Source of the DNA: Orobanche coerulescens
Taxonomy: Eukaryota; Streptophyta; Magnoliopsida; Lamiales; Orobanchaceae
Assembly (NCBI GenBank): GCA_033398695.1
Contig: CM065805.1
Location: 168,989,787-169,053,786 of the forward strand
Length of the DNA stretch: 64,000 bases
Reading direction: 5' to 3'
Shown piece by piece: positions 1 to 11,000 of this stretch. The translations under genes were made by a program, and so were the position numbers. Every line of letters begins with the position of its first letter. Positions within the stretch are counted from its first letter, which is position 1. The notes beneath the pieces are model-generated. The model did not search any database and had not been told where the DNA came from. It saw only the letters and a list, made by a program, of their open reading frames with translations.

Positions 1-1
1 G

Positions 2-312
2 ACTATAGAGAAGATAGCCGAAATCAAAAGTAGAATTAAGACTGCCCAAGATTGGCAGAAGTCTTATGATGATAATGGAAGGAAAGATATCCAATTTGAG
101 GTTGGAGAAAAAGTATTCTTGAAGGTAGCGCCGATGAAAGGAGTGATACAATTCGGTAAAAAGGGAAAGCTACAGCCTCGTTATATCGGACCATTTGAGA
201 TTTTTGGTCGTGTTGGTGATCTTTGTTGTAGTTGGGCATTGTCGTTGGAGTTATCGGGAGTGCACAATGTCTTTCACGCCTCCATGTTGAGAAAATACAT
301 AGATGATCCTGG
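2..312 (+). pseudogene. Ty3/gypsy (Tekay-like) integrase C-terminal fragment
   Basis: This is the tail of a chromovirus integrase, the domain after the DDE core that binds DNA and leads into the chromodomain. One frame is open from base 2 and shows the family words KSYDD, KVAPMKGV, FGKKGKL, RYIGPFEI, VHNVFHASMLRKYIDDP. A patch near 225-255 that should read as a conserved AYRLALPP-type stretch is degenerate. The left side is cut by the window edge and the right side by the Copia-1 LTR at 313, so the chromodomain is missing. It is the oldest layer in the left half because Copia-1 is inserted in it. Tekay lineage is an inference from the wording of the motif. Confidence 0.85.
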
Positions 313-2303
313 TGTTGGGATTCGGTGCCTAAAACGAAGGCGCATCGGAATCAATATACGAATCTAATTCGATCTGAATCCCTTAAGAGGATCGATCAAG
401 CTACGTATATATGAATATTAAAATGAAACAAAGGAAGATTCGAAATCATACCCTCGTAGTCCGTTGATTAAATGGTGTACTCCATGTAAACGATTCCCAA
501 GCTTTAGGTGATCTTCCACACAAATCCTATTCGTCAAGCTTTTGGATGATCCAACGCCGAAAACACCGCGACTCTACTTGCCACGCGCTGGAGAAACGAT
601 CAGAACAACTTCGCCTTGTTATGCTCCAAGGATATGGCTAGAACAAAGTGATAGGAGCCTTCAAATATAATATATATCACCCCAAGTGTATAGATATATT
701 ATCTCTCAATATTTTCTCACAATTTTTTCTCTAATAAAAACTATGAAGAAGAAGGATGGAGAAGAAGATAACTATGAAGAAGAAGGATTGAGAAAAACTA
801 TTTCTCTCTCTTGCTCTTGAAAATGGACGTGAGATACTCCCCCAAAACAAGAGATAAGTCTTTCTTTTATTCTTTTTCCTTTGAGACCAAATCACCTACT
901 ATGATCCCACATGAGATATTGTTCCATTAATTTGTCATTGGTCTTCCACCTATTAAGGTGGAGACAAAAACTAAGACTTAGGTGAAGTAGGTGGAACGGC
1001 CGTCTAGAAGAACCAGGCGATTGGTTCGTTTTGGTCTCTTGAGAGTCCAAACAGATAAACCCCAATCCGTTCCGATGTATTTATATCAATTAATTAATCC
1101 AATTAATTAATTATATTAAATACAAAATAATATAATTAATTTTTTCAAGAAATAATTATATCTATAAATTAAATTAATCACCCAGTAATTTATTTAATTC
1201 ATTAGGCCATAAATTAATTTATCCAATAAATTAATTTAGACATCCGATGTCCCTAAATTAATTAGACATCTAATGTCCAATAAATTAGATATCTAATATC
1301 TAATATTAATAAAGAGAGAATAAGCTTGATTCATTCCGTCATCAATCCTATTGCGCGATTTGGTAGGTCCGTCTCAGTTAGGAATCAGAGGAACCAAAGA
1401 GTAGTAGCACCACCTAGCCAGCCTGGCGGCCTACACTTTACCCTAACTAAGAATGAATGATGGGGACCATTCCAAAACCTTTCTGTCATGAATACCAGTA
1501 TACGTATAAATCCTTCTTTCAAATGTCCCGATCAAGTTATAGGGTCACGGTCAGTCAAACCCTATCTGTACTTGATTCTATGCATGAGTTAATGCAAATC
1601 GAGATCACTGGGCTCTCGTGTATCCAATACAACTAGCTCTAATGCTTTACTTATGATCTCATCTGCCAATAACCGCATAGGACATATACCCGTTCACTTA
1701 CAGGAGAAAGAATCATATTTTGGCATTTTGTAGAACCTGCTACTAGCCCATCAAGACGCACGTCGAGGTTGACCCCCACCTTCCGTTTTTCTGGGTCGAA
1801 CTACTCTAATGAAAATCTAAACGTCACAAGCACATCCAAACTAAATCATCAAGTCAAAGGTTCACGAATGCCTACCGCAACCTATCGATTCTATCATTGA
1901 CTGTCCCGAAGTGAAATCCGCGTAGCAAATCGAGGGTGAGTCGGTTCGAGTATACTAATCTAATTAGCATACCTATAACATGTGCTCCCACTAACCAATA
2001 GCATTCGACAAGCACTCTCCAAGTCAAAGAACACGTCATACAAGTCTTCACATAAACTTAACACTTAGTCAAGTTTCATCGACTTGCGAACGATTAAGTA
2101 TTTGAGCCATAAACCTTTCTAGTGTCGATCCCCTTATCCAATAAGGAGTGGAACGTTTTTCTCTCAAATACAAGGACTAGTTTCTATCTATATATTTACT
2201 AGTCAAGAATGCCAGTGACTATCTGTAAATAAAGAAACATACTTCTGATAATGATTTCCACTCAAACATCCTCTGAGTGGCATTCGAGGGCATATTTCTA
2301 ACA
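313..2303 (-). repeat. Copia-1 3' LTR (1,991 bp)
   Basis: In plus coordinates it begins TGTTGGGATTCGG and ends GGCATATTTCTAACA, so the termini are TG..CA in either direction. It matches 26942-28447 along most of its length with scattered substitutions and small indels. Around 1075-1320 it holds a block rich in TAATTAATT and repeated ATCTAATGTC words. No clear palindrome array like those in the other LTRs of this window is present. The interval holds no gene. Confidence 0.9.
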
Positions 2304-2583
2304 ATCTTCCACTTGTACTCAATGCCACACACTAGGTCATATAATACCCATATTCTCCAGATATGGCTCCAAGCTTATTTGAGAAAGTGGCTTGGTCAGT
2401 GGATCAGCGACGATGTCTACTGAGTCTACTCTACGCAGCACAATGTATCCTTTGCGAACAAATTCTCTCACGAGATGAAACTCTCTCTCAATATGTTTTG
2501 TACCATTATGAAACCTCGGCTCCTAGGCCTGTGCTACCGCTCCATTGTTATCGTATACAAAATGAAAACAGACAGCGCAGCAC
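2304..2583 (-). pseudogene. Copia-1 RNase H C-terminal fragment and polypurine tract
   Basis: Read on the minus strand this encodes the end of a copia RNase H: DNNGAVAQA, a KHIE-type stretch, FVRKGYIVLRR, VADPLTKPLS, ending shortly before the LTR. A stop replaces the lysine expected after AQA. The polypurine tract AGTGGAAGAT (plus 2304-2313) abuts the LTR. Its upstream partner lies at 13391, across Tekay-A; about 60-75 bp of coding sequence expected between the two halves is missing. Confidence 0.85.
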
Positions 2584-2740
2584 TGTAATATCCAGATAAA
2601 TTGTTGAGTATTTTTGTCCGTATTTGAACCTTGTATTATTCGAATTTATGATTTCAATAATCAAAGTATGATCTTTGTCGTATTCATATTCGTATGCATG
2701 ATCATGTCAATATTGTAACTTTATACATGCAACTATGTCG

Positions 2741-3141
2741 TAACGTACGCTAGCTAGTAAGCGTAACGTACGTTACGAGTCACAGATAGCGTACGCTATG
2801 AGTAAGTCATAGCGTACATAAGGCAGTCAATTATTGATCAAGGCAGCTAGCACATGGGCCAGCTGGTGGTGGGCTCGGGATAAGATTCCCGCGGCAAGAA
2901 CCTGGATAGTTTTGGGTCAACAGGTATTAACGTACGCTAGGTGATGTATATAACATATGCTAATTAATCGATTACGTACGTAACTTTGATGATATAGCAT
3001 ACGTAAGAGTGTACATAAACGGGATAGTAAGCTATCAACGGGTGTTAATGTATGCTAAGGATAACAGATAGCGTACGCTAAGTGTCTAACGTACGTTACG
3101 CACGAAGGCTAACGTACGAAATGGTCAGAAAAGTATAAATG
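2741..3141 (+). promoter_or_regulatory. CGTACG palindrome cluster and TATA box of the Tekay-A LTR
   Basis: At least eight perfect CGTACG cores, embedded in words such as TAACGTACGTTA, AGCGTACGCT and TTACGTACGTAA, plus several decayed copies, occur between 2741 and 3120. The TATA box GTATAAATGGG follows at 3133-3143, about 16 bp after the last palindrome. The position suits a U3 enhancer plus core promoter. The same arrangement recurs at 11158-11560 in the 3' LTR, with more decayed palindromes. Binding by a factor is inferred. Confidence 0.7.
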
Positions 3142-3860
3142 GGACAGCACCCCATCTCATTTCACCTCATTTGTTTTCACTTTCCTCTCATTTCCTTAAA
3201 GACGAGAGAGTTACCTTTGGCACGTAAACACTTGTTAACATCCCTACTTAGCCATTGAAGTTGAGAAACACCTTGGATTGGCACTCAATCATCCGGAGTT
3301 GGATTCTACCTATTGCCTCAGCGTTTTCTTCATATTAAGGTATGTTAATGCTATCTCCAACCTTAGATTCATATTCTTCAGGATGTTATGAACATACTAC
3401 CGAGATTATAAAGTTCCATAGATGACTTTTAACCGAACATCATGTTTTTAGAAGTTGGAATGTTTATGTTTTAGTTACCATTGTAAGAGCATTATAGTTC
3501 GAATCGTGTTATGATGAACAAATAAGAGAAGTGTTCTGAGATTGTTAATCCATATTGAATGATATCTTTGTAATGATCGTAGACTTGGTATTGATATCAC
3601 TTTTTGTTAGGCGGACTTAGGAGGATGAACATTCAAGGTTTTGTTATATCTTGTAAATGTGGATTGTTAGCCGATCTTCAAGATGATAGTTTGAATGTAA
3701 TGATGATATTGATAACAACCATAGATTTTCGGAACTACATTTGAAGATTGATAATCAAGATTTGAGTAAAGTATTATGATGGCATGTTTATCTTGGAAAT
3801 TCAAAGACATCAAACATCATAGGATCATTCATTTTCGCATGACTAATGTATTTGTGAGTA

Positions 3861-4030
3861 TAACGTACGTTAAGCATCATGCATTACGTACGTTATATCA
3901 TCAGGTGAGTCAATCGTCTGATCAGAGTATAAACTATCAAATACATGCTTAGCGTACATTAGGTTTGGATCTTACGTATGCTAACAAACAGACTTAACGT
4001 ACGTTACGTTAGGTATGTAACGTACGTTAT
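3861..4030 (+). repeat. Second CGTACG palindrome cluster, downstream of the TATA box
   Basis: Four perfect cores (TAACGTACGTTA at 3861, TTACGTACGTTA at about 3893, two more at about 3994-4030) and decayed copies lie some 700 bp downstream of the TATA box, within the presumed transcribed part of the LTR. The matching region of the other LTR is about 12281-12450. Confidence 0.65.
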
Positions 4031-4305
4031 GAAGACAGCAGGCAGAATATCATGTTGACAACTTTCGGCTATAGTTTAGGATGTTAGATGTTCGTACGTT
4101 AGTTAAATATCGTAAGATGAACCCTATACTATTTCTTTTGTTTAAGGTCCGAGCTTTACAACATGATTGATCGAAGGGGGCGACCTTCAAGTGTATTATG
4201 ATCCGTCGAAGTTTTATCCTTGTCATCAATTTGAGACAAGTTCTTTAATTGTTTTATGGATTGATGTTATACATATTGTCGTGCATATGTGTCGTTGTTG
4301 TATGT

Positions 4306-4450
4306 CCACCTCGTGTTGGTCCGACGAGATCATCTTGGGATCTATGCTAGCATGCGCTGGATCATCGGACAGGTTTTTCCACCTCGTGTTGGTCTGACGG
4401 GATCATCTTGGGATCTTTGCAGTGAATGCTGGATCATCGAAATTACCATG
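4306..4450 (+). repeat. 73-bp tandem duplication in the Tekay-A LTR
   Basis: Two adjacent units start CCACCTCGTGTTGGTC at 4306 and 4379 and share GACGNGATCATCTTGGGATCT and GCTGGATCATCG. The 3' LTR has the same pair near 12726 and 12799. Related duplications occur at the matching place in the other Tekay LTRs (30201, 34055, minus strand 51418). Confidence 0.75.
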
Positions 4451-4597
4451 TGTATGTTACGATGTCATGTTGTGATTATCATTTGTGTATGATATTTGTG
4501 AGTCTTCTCGTAGGAAGAGGCTCGTGGTTATTGTCATTTGTGTTGGTAACATTATTCTTCATGAGATGTTGAATATCCTGTTATGGTATAAATATCG

Positions 4598-4640
4598 TAC
4601 TTGTACTAGCATCATTGTGCTAACACCTTCGGGGGTGAAT
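4598..4640 (+). other. Conserved two-stem hairpin in the Tekay-A LTR
   Basis: TACTAGC and GTGCTAAC can form a TAGC/GCTA stem, followed at once by a CACC-TTCG-GGGTG-like hairpin. The other LTR copy (13018-13060) reads ACCCCTTCGGGGT, a UUCG tetraloop hairpin. A hairpin at the same relative place is kept in Tekay-B (30631-30683) and Tekay-C (51221-51264, minus). Function in the RNA is inferred. Confidence 0.55.
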
Positions 4641-4967
4641 ATTTATTTATGTTTAGGATTTAGGAGGGTGGGGAAACAACCACTAGAGCTGCATGACAAC
4701 GGAGGTACAGAGTGATGTTCTGGCCGGAATATTTTGTCGAGTCTCATTGTTGTTTTTAATAAGTACTCACGCTTGTTGCCTTGTTGTAGTTGATAATTTC
4801 ATTCAGTTGAGGATTTGATTTCGTACTTTGTGAACTGGTGATGTAATAATTACCTTTCGGTTGTTATCCTTCTTTAATTATGTTGTTGTTGTATTCTTAG
4901 CCTTGTAAATTCTTACGTAAAGAATTTACGGCGCTGTAATATTCTTGAATATATCGATGGTATTACA

Positions 4968-5202
4968 GAATATGGTATTGGTGCTAAGATTATGGATATC
5001 TTGGCCGTTGGGTTAAAATAGGGGTCGTATATTTCTTTTGAGATAACTGGCCGTGAATAACATTACTGTACTGCCTACGTCTTCGTGCGAGCGGTGGTTG
5101 TAAGTTCCTAAACTCTATCTCGTCCTTTACATGTGATACCTCTTTATACTTGAACGTTAGAACGATATTGTTACCCGTATATTGAGTATTTATGCTTAAA
5201 GT
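4968..5202 (+). other. Tekay-A primer binding site and short leader
   Basis: TATGGTATTGGTGCTAAG (from 4971) is a decayed form of the initiator-Met PBS TGGTATCAGAGC that is intact in the relatives at 50824-50835. It follows the LTR by about five bases. The rest is leader up to the gag start. Confidence 0.7.
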
Positions 5203-6419
5203 ATGTTGAGAGGAGGACGTTGACGTGGTCGCGATCGCGGACACGGACGAAGGAATGCTGAGAGAGAAGCTTCACCTTCAAATCAAGCTAGCCACAGCTC
5301 AGGCGAGCCACAAGAATCTATCAACAACGAACCAGAGCCTGCTGTTCCCGATATCCTTCGTCAGGTGGTCAACCAGATGACTCAGTTTGCTCAGGTTGTG
5401 GACCGAATGCAGGTGGCAGTAGGATTGCAATTGGGAGAGAGATAGCAAGGCATCCCAGACTTGGGAAATCGAGGAGACCGATGGCTCCAGGAAGTGGCGA
5501 AAATGCATCCGCCCAAGTTTGACAGTTTCTCGGAGACGCCGACGTGGGATCACTGGCTTAGAGAGTTGGAGGAAGTATTCGCAGGGATTAACTGCCCAGA
5601 CGACTGGAGAGTTTCCATAGCCCAGTACTTTCTGACAGGGGAAGCGTCCGAGTGGTGGGAAGCCATCCGACCTATAGATCACGATGCCTACTGTGGAGAA
5701 TTTAAATTGATTATGGAAGCACAGTACTGCCCTCGTCCAGTGAGCGAAGCTAAGGTTCGAGAGTTTTTCTCTGCGCAGCCTTCAGATGTGCCAGTATCTC
5801 AGGCGATTAAGACGTTTAATCAGCAGCTGGCGTTTGTTCGACACTTTGTCAGGACCGATGCATAAATGATGATCCAATTCGATATGATAATGAAACCGGA
5901 GATACAGAGGTACATGTCTGATTTTGAATGCACCACAATATCAGGACAAAGCGTTGGCCTATAAGATTAAAGAAACAGCGATGGAAAAATTCTCAGAGTC
6001 TAAGAAATAGAAAGTATCTGGTAATTTCACGGAGCATAAGAGTTGTGGGCCCCGCAAGGCCCAATCATCCTTTCATTCATTCAAGAGACCTCCGCATCCA
6101 TCCAAGGGTGGGAAATACTCCAAAATAGTATTAGCCACGACAGAAGCAACCAGGAAGTGCTTTAACTGTGGTCGGACAGGGCACTATCGACGTGATTGCT
6201 CACTTCCCACAGTGACGTGTTATGATTGTGGTCGATAGAGGCATCGTGCAGTGTTCTGTGAGGAGGCTGCTAAATCTTTCGGAGCTCGTGCATCACAGCC
6301 AGTTCAAAGAGAGGAGAGTGTTCAGCAGATGCAGCAGAGTGTCCAGCCACCCCAGAGTTTTGGTCGAGGACGGGGCAGAGGACAGTTCGACCATAAGGGG
6401 ACATCGAGTGCCGGATCCA
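5203..6419 (+). pseudogene. gag: Tekay-A gag (RG-rich start, capsid region, two zinc knuckles)
   Basis: The start chosen is the ATG at 5203, followed by an arginine/glycine-rich stretch typical of Tekay gag; the seventh codon is already TGA. The capsid region is open at 5461-5865 (WDHWLRELEEVF, IAQYFLTGEASEWWEA, SQAIKTFNQQL). Two CCHC knuckles follow near 6158-6270, in order CFNCGRTGHYRRDC and CYDCGR-stop-RHRAVFC: a stop codon replaces the glycine of the second knuckle. Other breaks are a TAG at about 5443, a TAA ending the capsid ORF at 5863 and a shift before the knuckles. It would have packaged the element's RNA; it cannot now. Confidence 0.88.
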
Positions 6420-7930
6420 TTCCTCTACGCCTGTATGAGATGAGGAGAGCAGACGATCAAGATGATGCTGTCACATCAGGTACCGTTCAGATTCTTTCAC
6501 AACCAGATAGCGTTTTGTTCGATACATGAGCTACACATTCGTTTATATCTTTGACTTGTGTTAATCGTTTGAACATTTCTAGTTTTCATAATTTTGAGCC
6601 TTATGTTGTGGGTTTACCGAGTGGGGAGAGAATTGTGGGAAACTTATAAACTAGAGATTTTCCTGTATCAATTGGAGGCAGAGAGTGGCCCTCAGATCTG
6701 ATTGTAATAGAGATACAAGGATATGGCCTGATTCTCGTAGACGATTGGCCTAATCGATATGGAGCTATTGTGAACTACCAGAAGAGGAATATCTCGATGA
6801 TAGCTGAAGATGGTTCCGAATTATTATTCGAGGGATGGAGACCGGGAAGCTCAGGAAAGATGATCAAAGCAATGAATGCTATCAAACTACTTAAACAGGG
6901 CTGTACTGGATACTGGTGTTACGCTATGAAGAAGGAAGACGGAAAAGTAGAACTCTCATCCATTCCTGTTGTAAACGAATTCCTGGATGTATTTCCTGAC
7001 GAATTACCTGGACTACCTCCATGACGAGATGCAGAATTCACCATCGAGATGAAACCAGGAGCTACACCAATTTCTAAGGCACCGTATCGTATGGCACCCA
7101 ATGAGATGTACGAATTGAAGAAGCAACTGAAAGAGTTACTAGACAAAGCCTATATTCAGCCAAGCATTTCGCCCTGGGGTGCACCAATTCTTTTTTTTTT
7201 TCAGAAGAAATATGGATCGCTTCGATTGTGTATTGACTATAGAGAGCTGATCAAGATGACGATCAAGAACAAGTATCCGTTGCCATGGATTGATGATTTG
7301 TTTGACAAGTTGCAAGGAGCAACAGTATTTTCTAAGATCGATCTGAGATCGGGATATCATCAGTTGAGGATTAAGGAATCTGATGTCCCGAAGTCAGCAT
7401 TCAGAACTCGCTACGGACACTATGAGTTTGTAGTGATGCCGTTTGGTCTCACTAATGCACCTGTCGTATTCATGAAGTTGATGAATCGAGTGTTCATATA
7501 GTATTTGGACAAATTCATAGTGGTGTTTATTGATGACATTCTGGTTTATTCCAAGAATTGTATGCCAAACTTTCGAAGTGTGAATTCTGGCTAAAGGAAG
7601 TGATGTTCCTCGGTCATGTGGTATCAGTGGAAGGAGTCCGAGTAGATCCCCATAAAGTCGAGGCAATTTTGGATTGGAAGTCTCCTAAGAACGTGAAGGA
7701 AGTCAGGAGTTTCTTAGGACTTGCTGGGTATTATCGTCGGTTCGTGGAAGGGTTTTCCAAAATTACCCGCCCACTTACTCGATTACTACAAAAGACCCAA
7801 AAGTTTGAGTGGAACGAGATGTGCCAGACCAGCTTTGATGAATTGAAGTAGAGATTGACGACGACACCGATTTTAGCACTACCACAGGGGACTGGAGGAT
7901 TCATAGTTTATAGTGACGCCTCAAACCAAG
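6420..7930 (+). pseudogene. pol: Tekay-A protease, reverse transcriptase and start of RNase H
   Basis: Protease begins after RLYEMRR; the active site reads VLFDT-stop-ATHSFI, so the catalytic glycine codon is now TGA (about 6527). RT follows in the same frame from about 6960: [59 protein letters not shown], and the catalytic FIDDILVYS at about 7526-7552. Stops fall at about 6646, 7022 and 7499. About 70 bp are missing after VYSK, with a frame change, before [22 protein letters not shown] marks the connection to RNase H (YSDASNQ), where the solo LTR is inserted. Confidence 0.9.
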
Positions 7931-9080
7931 TGTTGTGTTGAGAATTATACTCTCCGACCGACGATCGCCTCGGAGATCGGGCGACCTAGCCACTGCCGAG
8001 CAGCCGAGGCAGAACTGCCGACCAGCGACCAGACGACCTAGCCTTAGCCCCGCAGACAAGATGTATCGGCCAACCGAAGGTCCCAGGACAAGTCCCGGTG
8101 CCGAGCGATCAACATCAAATACGATCGTCTCTCGGTACTTGGCGACCGACTCCTGGCGACCGACTAGCGGACGATCATCTCTCGGCACTTGCCGACCGAC
8201 CCTTGGTGACCGACCGATGCCAACCCTCGGTAACTGGCCGATGCCGACCTCTGGTGACCAGCTAGAGACGACCGCCTCATGCCGATCAGAGCCGATGGCC
8301 ATCTAGTCGGAAAAGGCCGAGCCTCAGGACAGACACCACGTGCAGAGCCGAGACAAGATCCGCAATTCATGGATCGCTGACCACAGTCTGTCAGTATCTT
8401 TCCACCAGCCGACAGGCCCGCCGAAAGTTTTCAGTAGGACCGCAGTGACAGTGACTCCGGACGCGTGCTGGCTCCTCATTGGACCGCCCAGCTGGCTCCC
8501 AGCATCTACCTTGGACTTTAGGCCGACAGTCCGTGTGATTGCCCCATTATAATATTGGCCGGCAGACGATCGCCCCATTATTATAATGGCCGGAAGGCGA
8601 TCGCCCGCCAGAGGACAAGGCACCGCTGCCCCTATATATAGCAGGCTCCCTGGACTTGGACTTCTCTCGGATTTTTGCTCACTAAGCTAGCATTATCGCG
8701 ATTTCTGCACACAATACAGAATCAATACACAGTACTTGGCTATCTCCAACTCTTGGCAACAGCTATCATTCGGTACTTACTTCTCTCGGCCTCTCTCATC
8801 AAGCAGACGATCGACAGGGACGAAGAACACCGAGCTTCGCTCAAGAGCCGGATTAACAGAGTCTTTTTACACTCATTGTATTTAGATTTTTCACATTAAT
8901 ACTTGTATCCACGAATATTTGTATTAATAACATCTCGCGAGAGCATTCAAGCCCGGGCCTAACAAACCCGGCAAATCTTGTGTTTATTCATATTCTCTCG
9001 GAAGTGCTCCCGCAAATTGTTGTTTGTTGTCCGTCTTCCAGCAGTATTTAATCTTCGGATAAATATTTTGGGCAACAACA
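7931..9080 (+). mobile_element. Solo LTR (1,150 bp) of an unidentified family, inserted in Tekay-A RNase H
   Basis: It begins TGTTGTGTTGAG and ends GGCAACAACA. The five bases CCAAG stand on both sides (7926-7930 and 9081-9085), a perfect target-site duplication; removing the insert restores the RNase H reading from SDASNQ to GLECVLMQ. There is no PBS, gag or pol inside, so it is one LTR left after recombination between two. Base composition is unlike its host: GC-rich up to about 8300 with repeated GACCGAC and CTCGG words. The orientation given follows its TATA box. An alternative is a short non-autonomous element, which I consider less likely. Confidence 0.85.
8537..8640 (+). promoter_or_regulatory. 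Promoter of the solo LTR: 31-bp repeats with CGATCG, then TATA box
   Basis: Two 31-bp tandem units (GATTGCCCCATTAT from about 8537, GATCGCCCCATTAT from about 8568) and a third partial unit carry CGATCG cores; GGCGATCGCC at 8596-8605 is a perfect 10-bp palindrome. The TATA box CCTATATATAGC is at 8631-8642, about 27 bp downstream. Confidence 0.65.
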
Positions 9081-9085
9081 CCAAG

Positions 9086-9665
9086 GTCTCGAGTGTGTAC
9101 TGATGCAGAATGAGAAGGTGACCACCTACGCGTCACGACAGTTGAAGCCCTATGATGTAAATTATCCAACGCACGATTTGGAGTTGGCAACTGTGGTTTT
9201 CACCTTGAAAATTTGGAGACATTATTTGTACGGGACTCACTGTCAGATCTTCATGTATCATAAGAGTCTCAAATACATCTTCTGCCAGAAAGAGTTAAAC
9301 ATGCAGCAGAGGAGATGACTGGAATTGATTAAGGATTATGACTTGGAGATTCTTTATCATCCAGGCATAGCAAATGTGGTGGCTGATGCACTGAGCCGCA
9401 AACCTATTTCTATTCGAATACTGGAGACTCTCACCTCCCGTCCCAGAATTCAACGAGAACTGATTCGCGAAGGAATTGAAGTATGATTGCAAAGAGTCCA
9501 AGGACAACTATGTTTGATGGAATTAACTTCATCATTAACTGAAGAAATCAAATCTAAGCAATTAGATGACCCTCTGATGATTCGGTTACGTGATGAAGTG
9601 AGTAAAGGAAAGTCCCCAGGATTCATAATTTATGATTATGGAGTTTTGAGATTCTAGAGCTGACT
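9086..9665 (+). pseudogene. pol: Tekay-A RNase H, remainder
   Basis: This continues RNase H after the solo [48 protein letters not shown], and the C-terminal HPGIANVVADALSRK. A TGA lies in the [12 protein letters not shown] stretch at about 9316 and others at about 9484 and 9656. The tether towards integrase (EEIKSKQLDDPLMIRLRDEVSKGK) is readable. It would have removed RNA from the RNA/DNA hybrid. Confidence 0.88.
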
Positions 9666-9667
9666 TT

Positions 9668-10965
9668 GTGTTCCCAGTGTTGATATTTTTGAAGCAGACA
9701 ATTATGAAGGAAGCTCACAACACGCCCTATTCTATCCACCCGGGCACCAGTAAGATGTATAAGGATCTGAAGCAGAATTTCTGGTGGGGCAACATGAAGA
9801 AAGATGTAGCAGATTATGTTTTGAAATGTTTGATTTGTCAGCAGGTTAAGATCGAACATCAACGACCTGCCAGAATGCTAAAGCCGCTCCCGATTCCTTA
9901 ATGGAAATGGGAGGATGTTTCGATAGACTTTATCACTAATATGCCGAGGACCAGGTCAGAGATGAACATGATTTGGGTGATAGTTGACCGTCTAACCAAA
10001 TCGGCTCATTTTCTGGGCATTAAGGACACTTGGGGACTAGAGAAGTTGGCACGAGTGTTTATTGCAGAGATACTCCGATTGCATGGTACGCCGAACACCA
10101 TTGTTTCTGAGCGAGATGGTCGCTTCGTGTCATATTTTTGGAAAGCAGTTCATAAAGCCTTGGGAACCGAGCAAAACTTTAGCATAGCTTATCATCCGCA
10201 GACAGACGGGCAATCCGAGAGGACTATTCAAATAGTAGAAGACATGTTGAGAGCTTGTGCCTTAGATTGGTCGACTGAGTGGGAAGTTCATCCACCATTG
10301 ATTGAATTCACTTACAACAATAGTTGGCATGCTTCTATTAAGATGGCACCTTTTGAAGCATTATACGGAAGGAGATGCAGATCGCCCCTGTGTTGGGATG
10401 ATTTGTCGGACTTGATCGGGACAGAACCGGAGTTGATCGTACAGATGCAAGAGAAGATAGCTTTGATTCGTGAAAGACTGTTGACCGCCCGGAGTCGGCA
10501 GAAATCTTATGCAGACATACGTCGTCGCCCGTTAGAATTTGATATTGGAGATCACGTTCTTTTAAGGTTTCTCCTATTCGGGGAATTTTTTGTTTTGGGA
10601 AGAAGAGGAAGTTGAGTCCGAGATATATCAGACCGTTCGAGATTCTTGAAAGAGTTGGAGAATTAGCGTACAGGTTGCCATTACCGCCATCGCGGAGTCA
10701 TGTGCATAATGTGTTCCACGTATCTCAGTTACGGAAGTACATATCAGATCCCAGTCATGTCATTGATTTCGGAGAGATCGAAGTCGCTAAGGATGGCACG
10801 TTTGAAGAGAAACCAATCAAGATACTCGAAAGTCGAGTCAAATAATTGAGAAATAAACCGATCATTTTGGTTAAGGTTAAATGGTCATGCCACGGAGTTG
10901 AAAAAGCCACTTGGGAGACGGAGGATGGTATGAAGTCCAGATACCCAGAATTATTCTCGTCTTGA
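9668..10965 (+). pseudogene. pol: Tekay-A integrase with C-terminal chromodomain
   Basis: The zinc region has the HHCC pattern (EAHNTPYSIHPG... CLICQQVK) near 9706-9846. A TAA at 9899-9902 interrupts before WKWEDVSIDF. The DDE core is readable: SIDFITNMPR with a first Asp, VSERDGRFVSYFW with the second, HPQTDGQSERTIQ with the Glu. SFNNSWH-like and ALYGRRCRSPLCW words follow. After a frameshift near 10610 come RYIRPFEIL, VHNVFHVSQLRKYISDPSH and a chromodomain (FEEKPIKILE, VKVKWSCHGVEKATWE, YPELF) to 10965. A TAA splits the chromodomain near 10843. In chromoviruses this domain guides integration to marked chromatin; that is family knowledge. Confidence 0.9.
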
Positions 10966-11000
10966 GTTTCGGGACGAAACTCCTTTTTAGAAGGAGAGTA
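10966..11000 (+). other. Tekay-A 3' untranslated end and polypurine tract
   Basis: GTTTCGGGACGAAACTCC, a short perfect stem, is followed by TTTTTAGAAGGAGAGTA directly before the 3' LTR. The purine run AGAAGGAGAG is the likely plus-strand primer. The same GTTTCGGGACGAAAC word precedes the polypurine tract in Tekay-B (31935-31955) and Tekay-C (about 35396-35417). Confidence 0.75.

Larger units (their letters stand above)
2584..4967 (+). repeat. Tekay-A 5' LTR (2,384 bp)
   Basis: It starts TGTAATATCC and ends GATGGTATTACA. The partner copy is 11001-13390. The two differ at many sites, often CG to TG or CA, which suggests an insertion that has been methylated and has aged. It contains two clusters of CGTACG palindromes, a TATA box, a 73-bp tandem duplication and a two-stem hairpin, listed separately. 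It has no gene. Confidence 0.92.

Noticed and set aside
4167..4715. Small ORFs in the Tekay-A LTR that recur near 12587
   Set aside because: They recur because the LTR is duplicated, include the tandem repeat, and resemble no protein.
7901..8306. Overlapping ORFs on both strands in the solo LTR
   Set aside because: GC-rich repeated GACCGAC words keep several frames open at once; no start context or homology.
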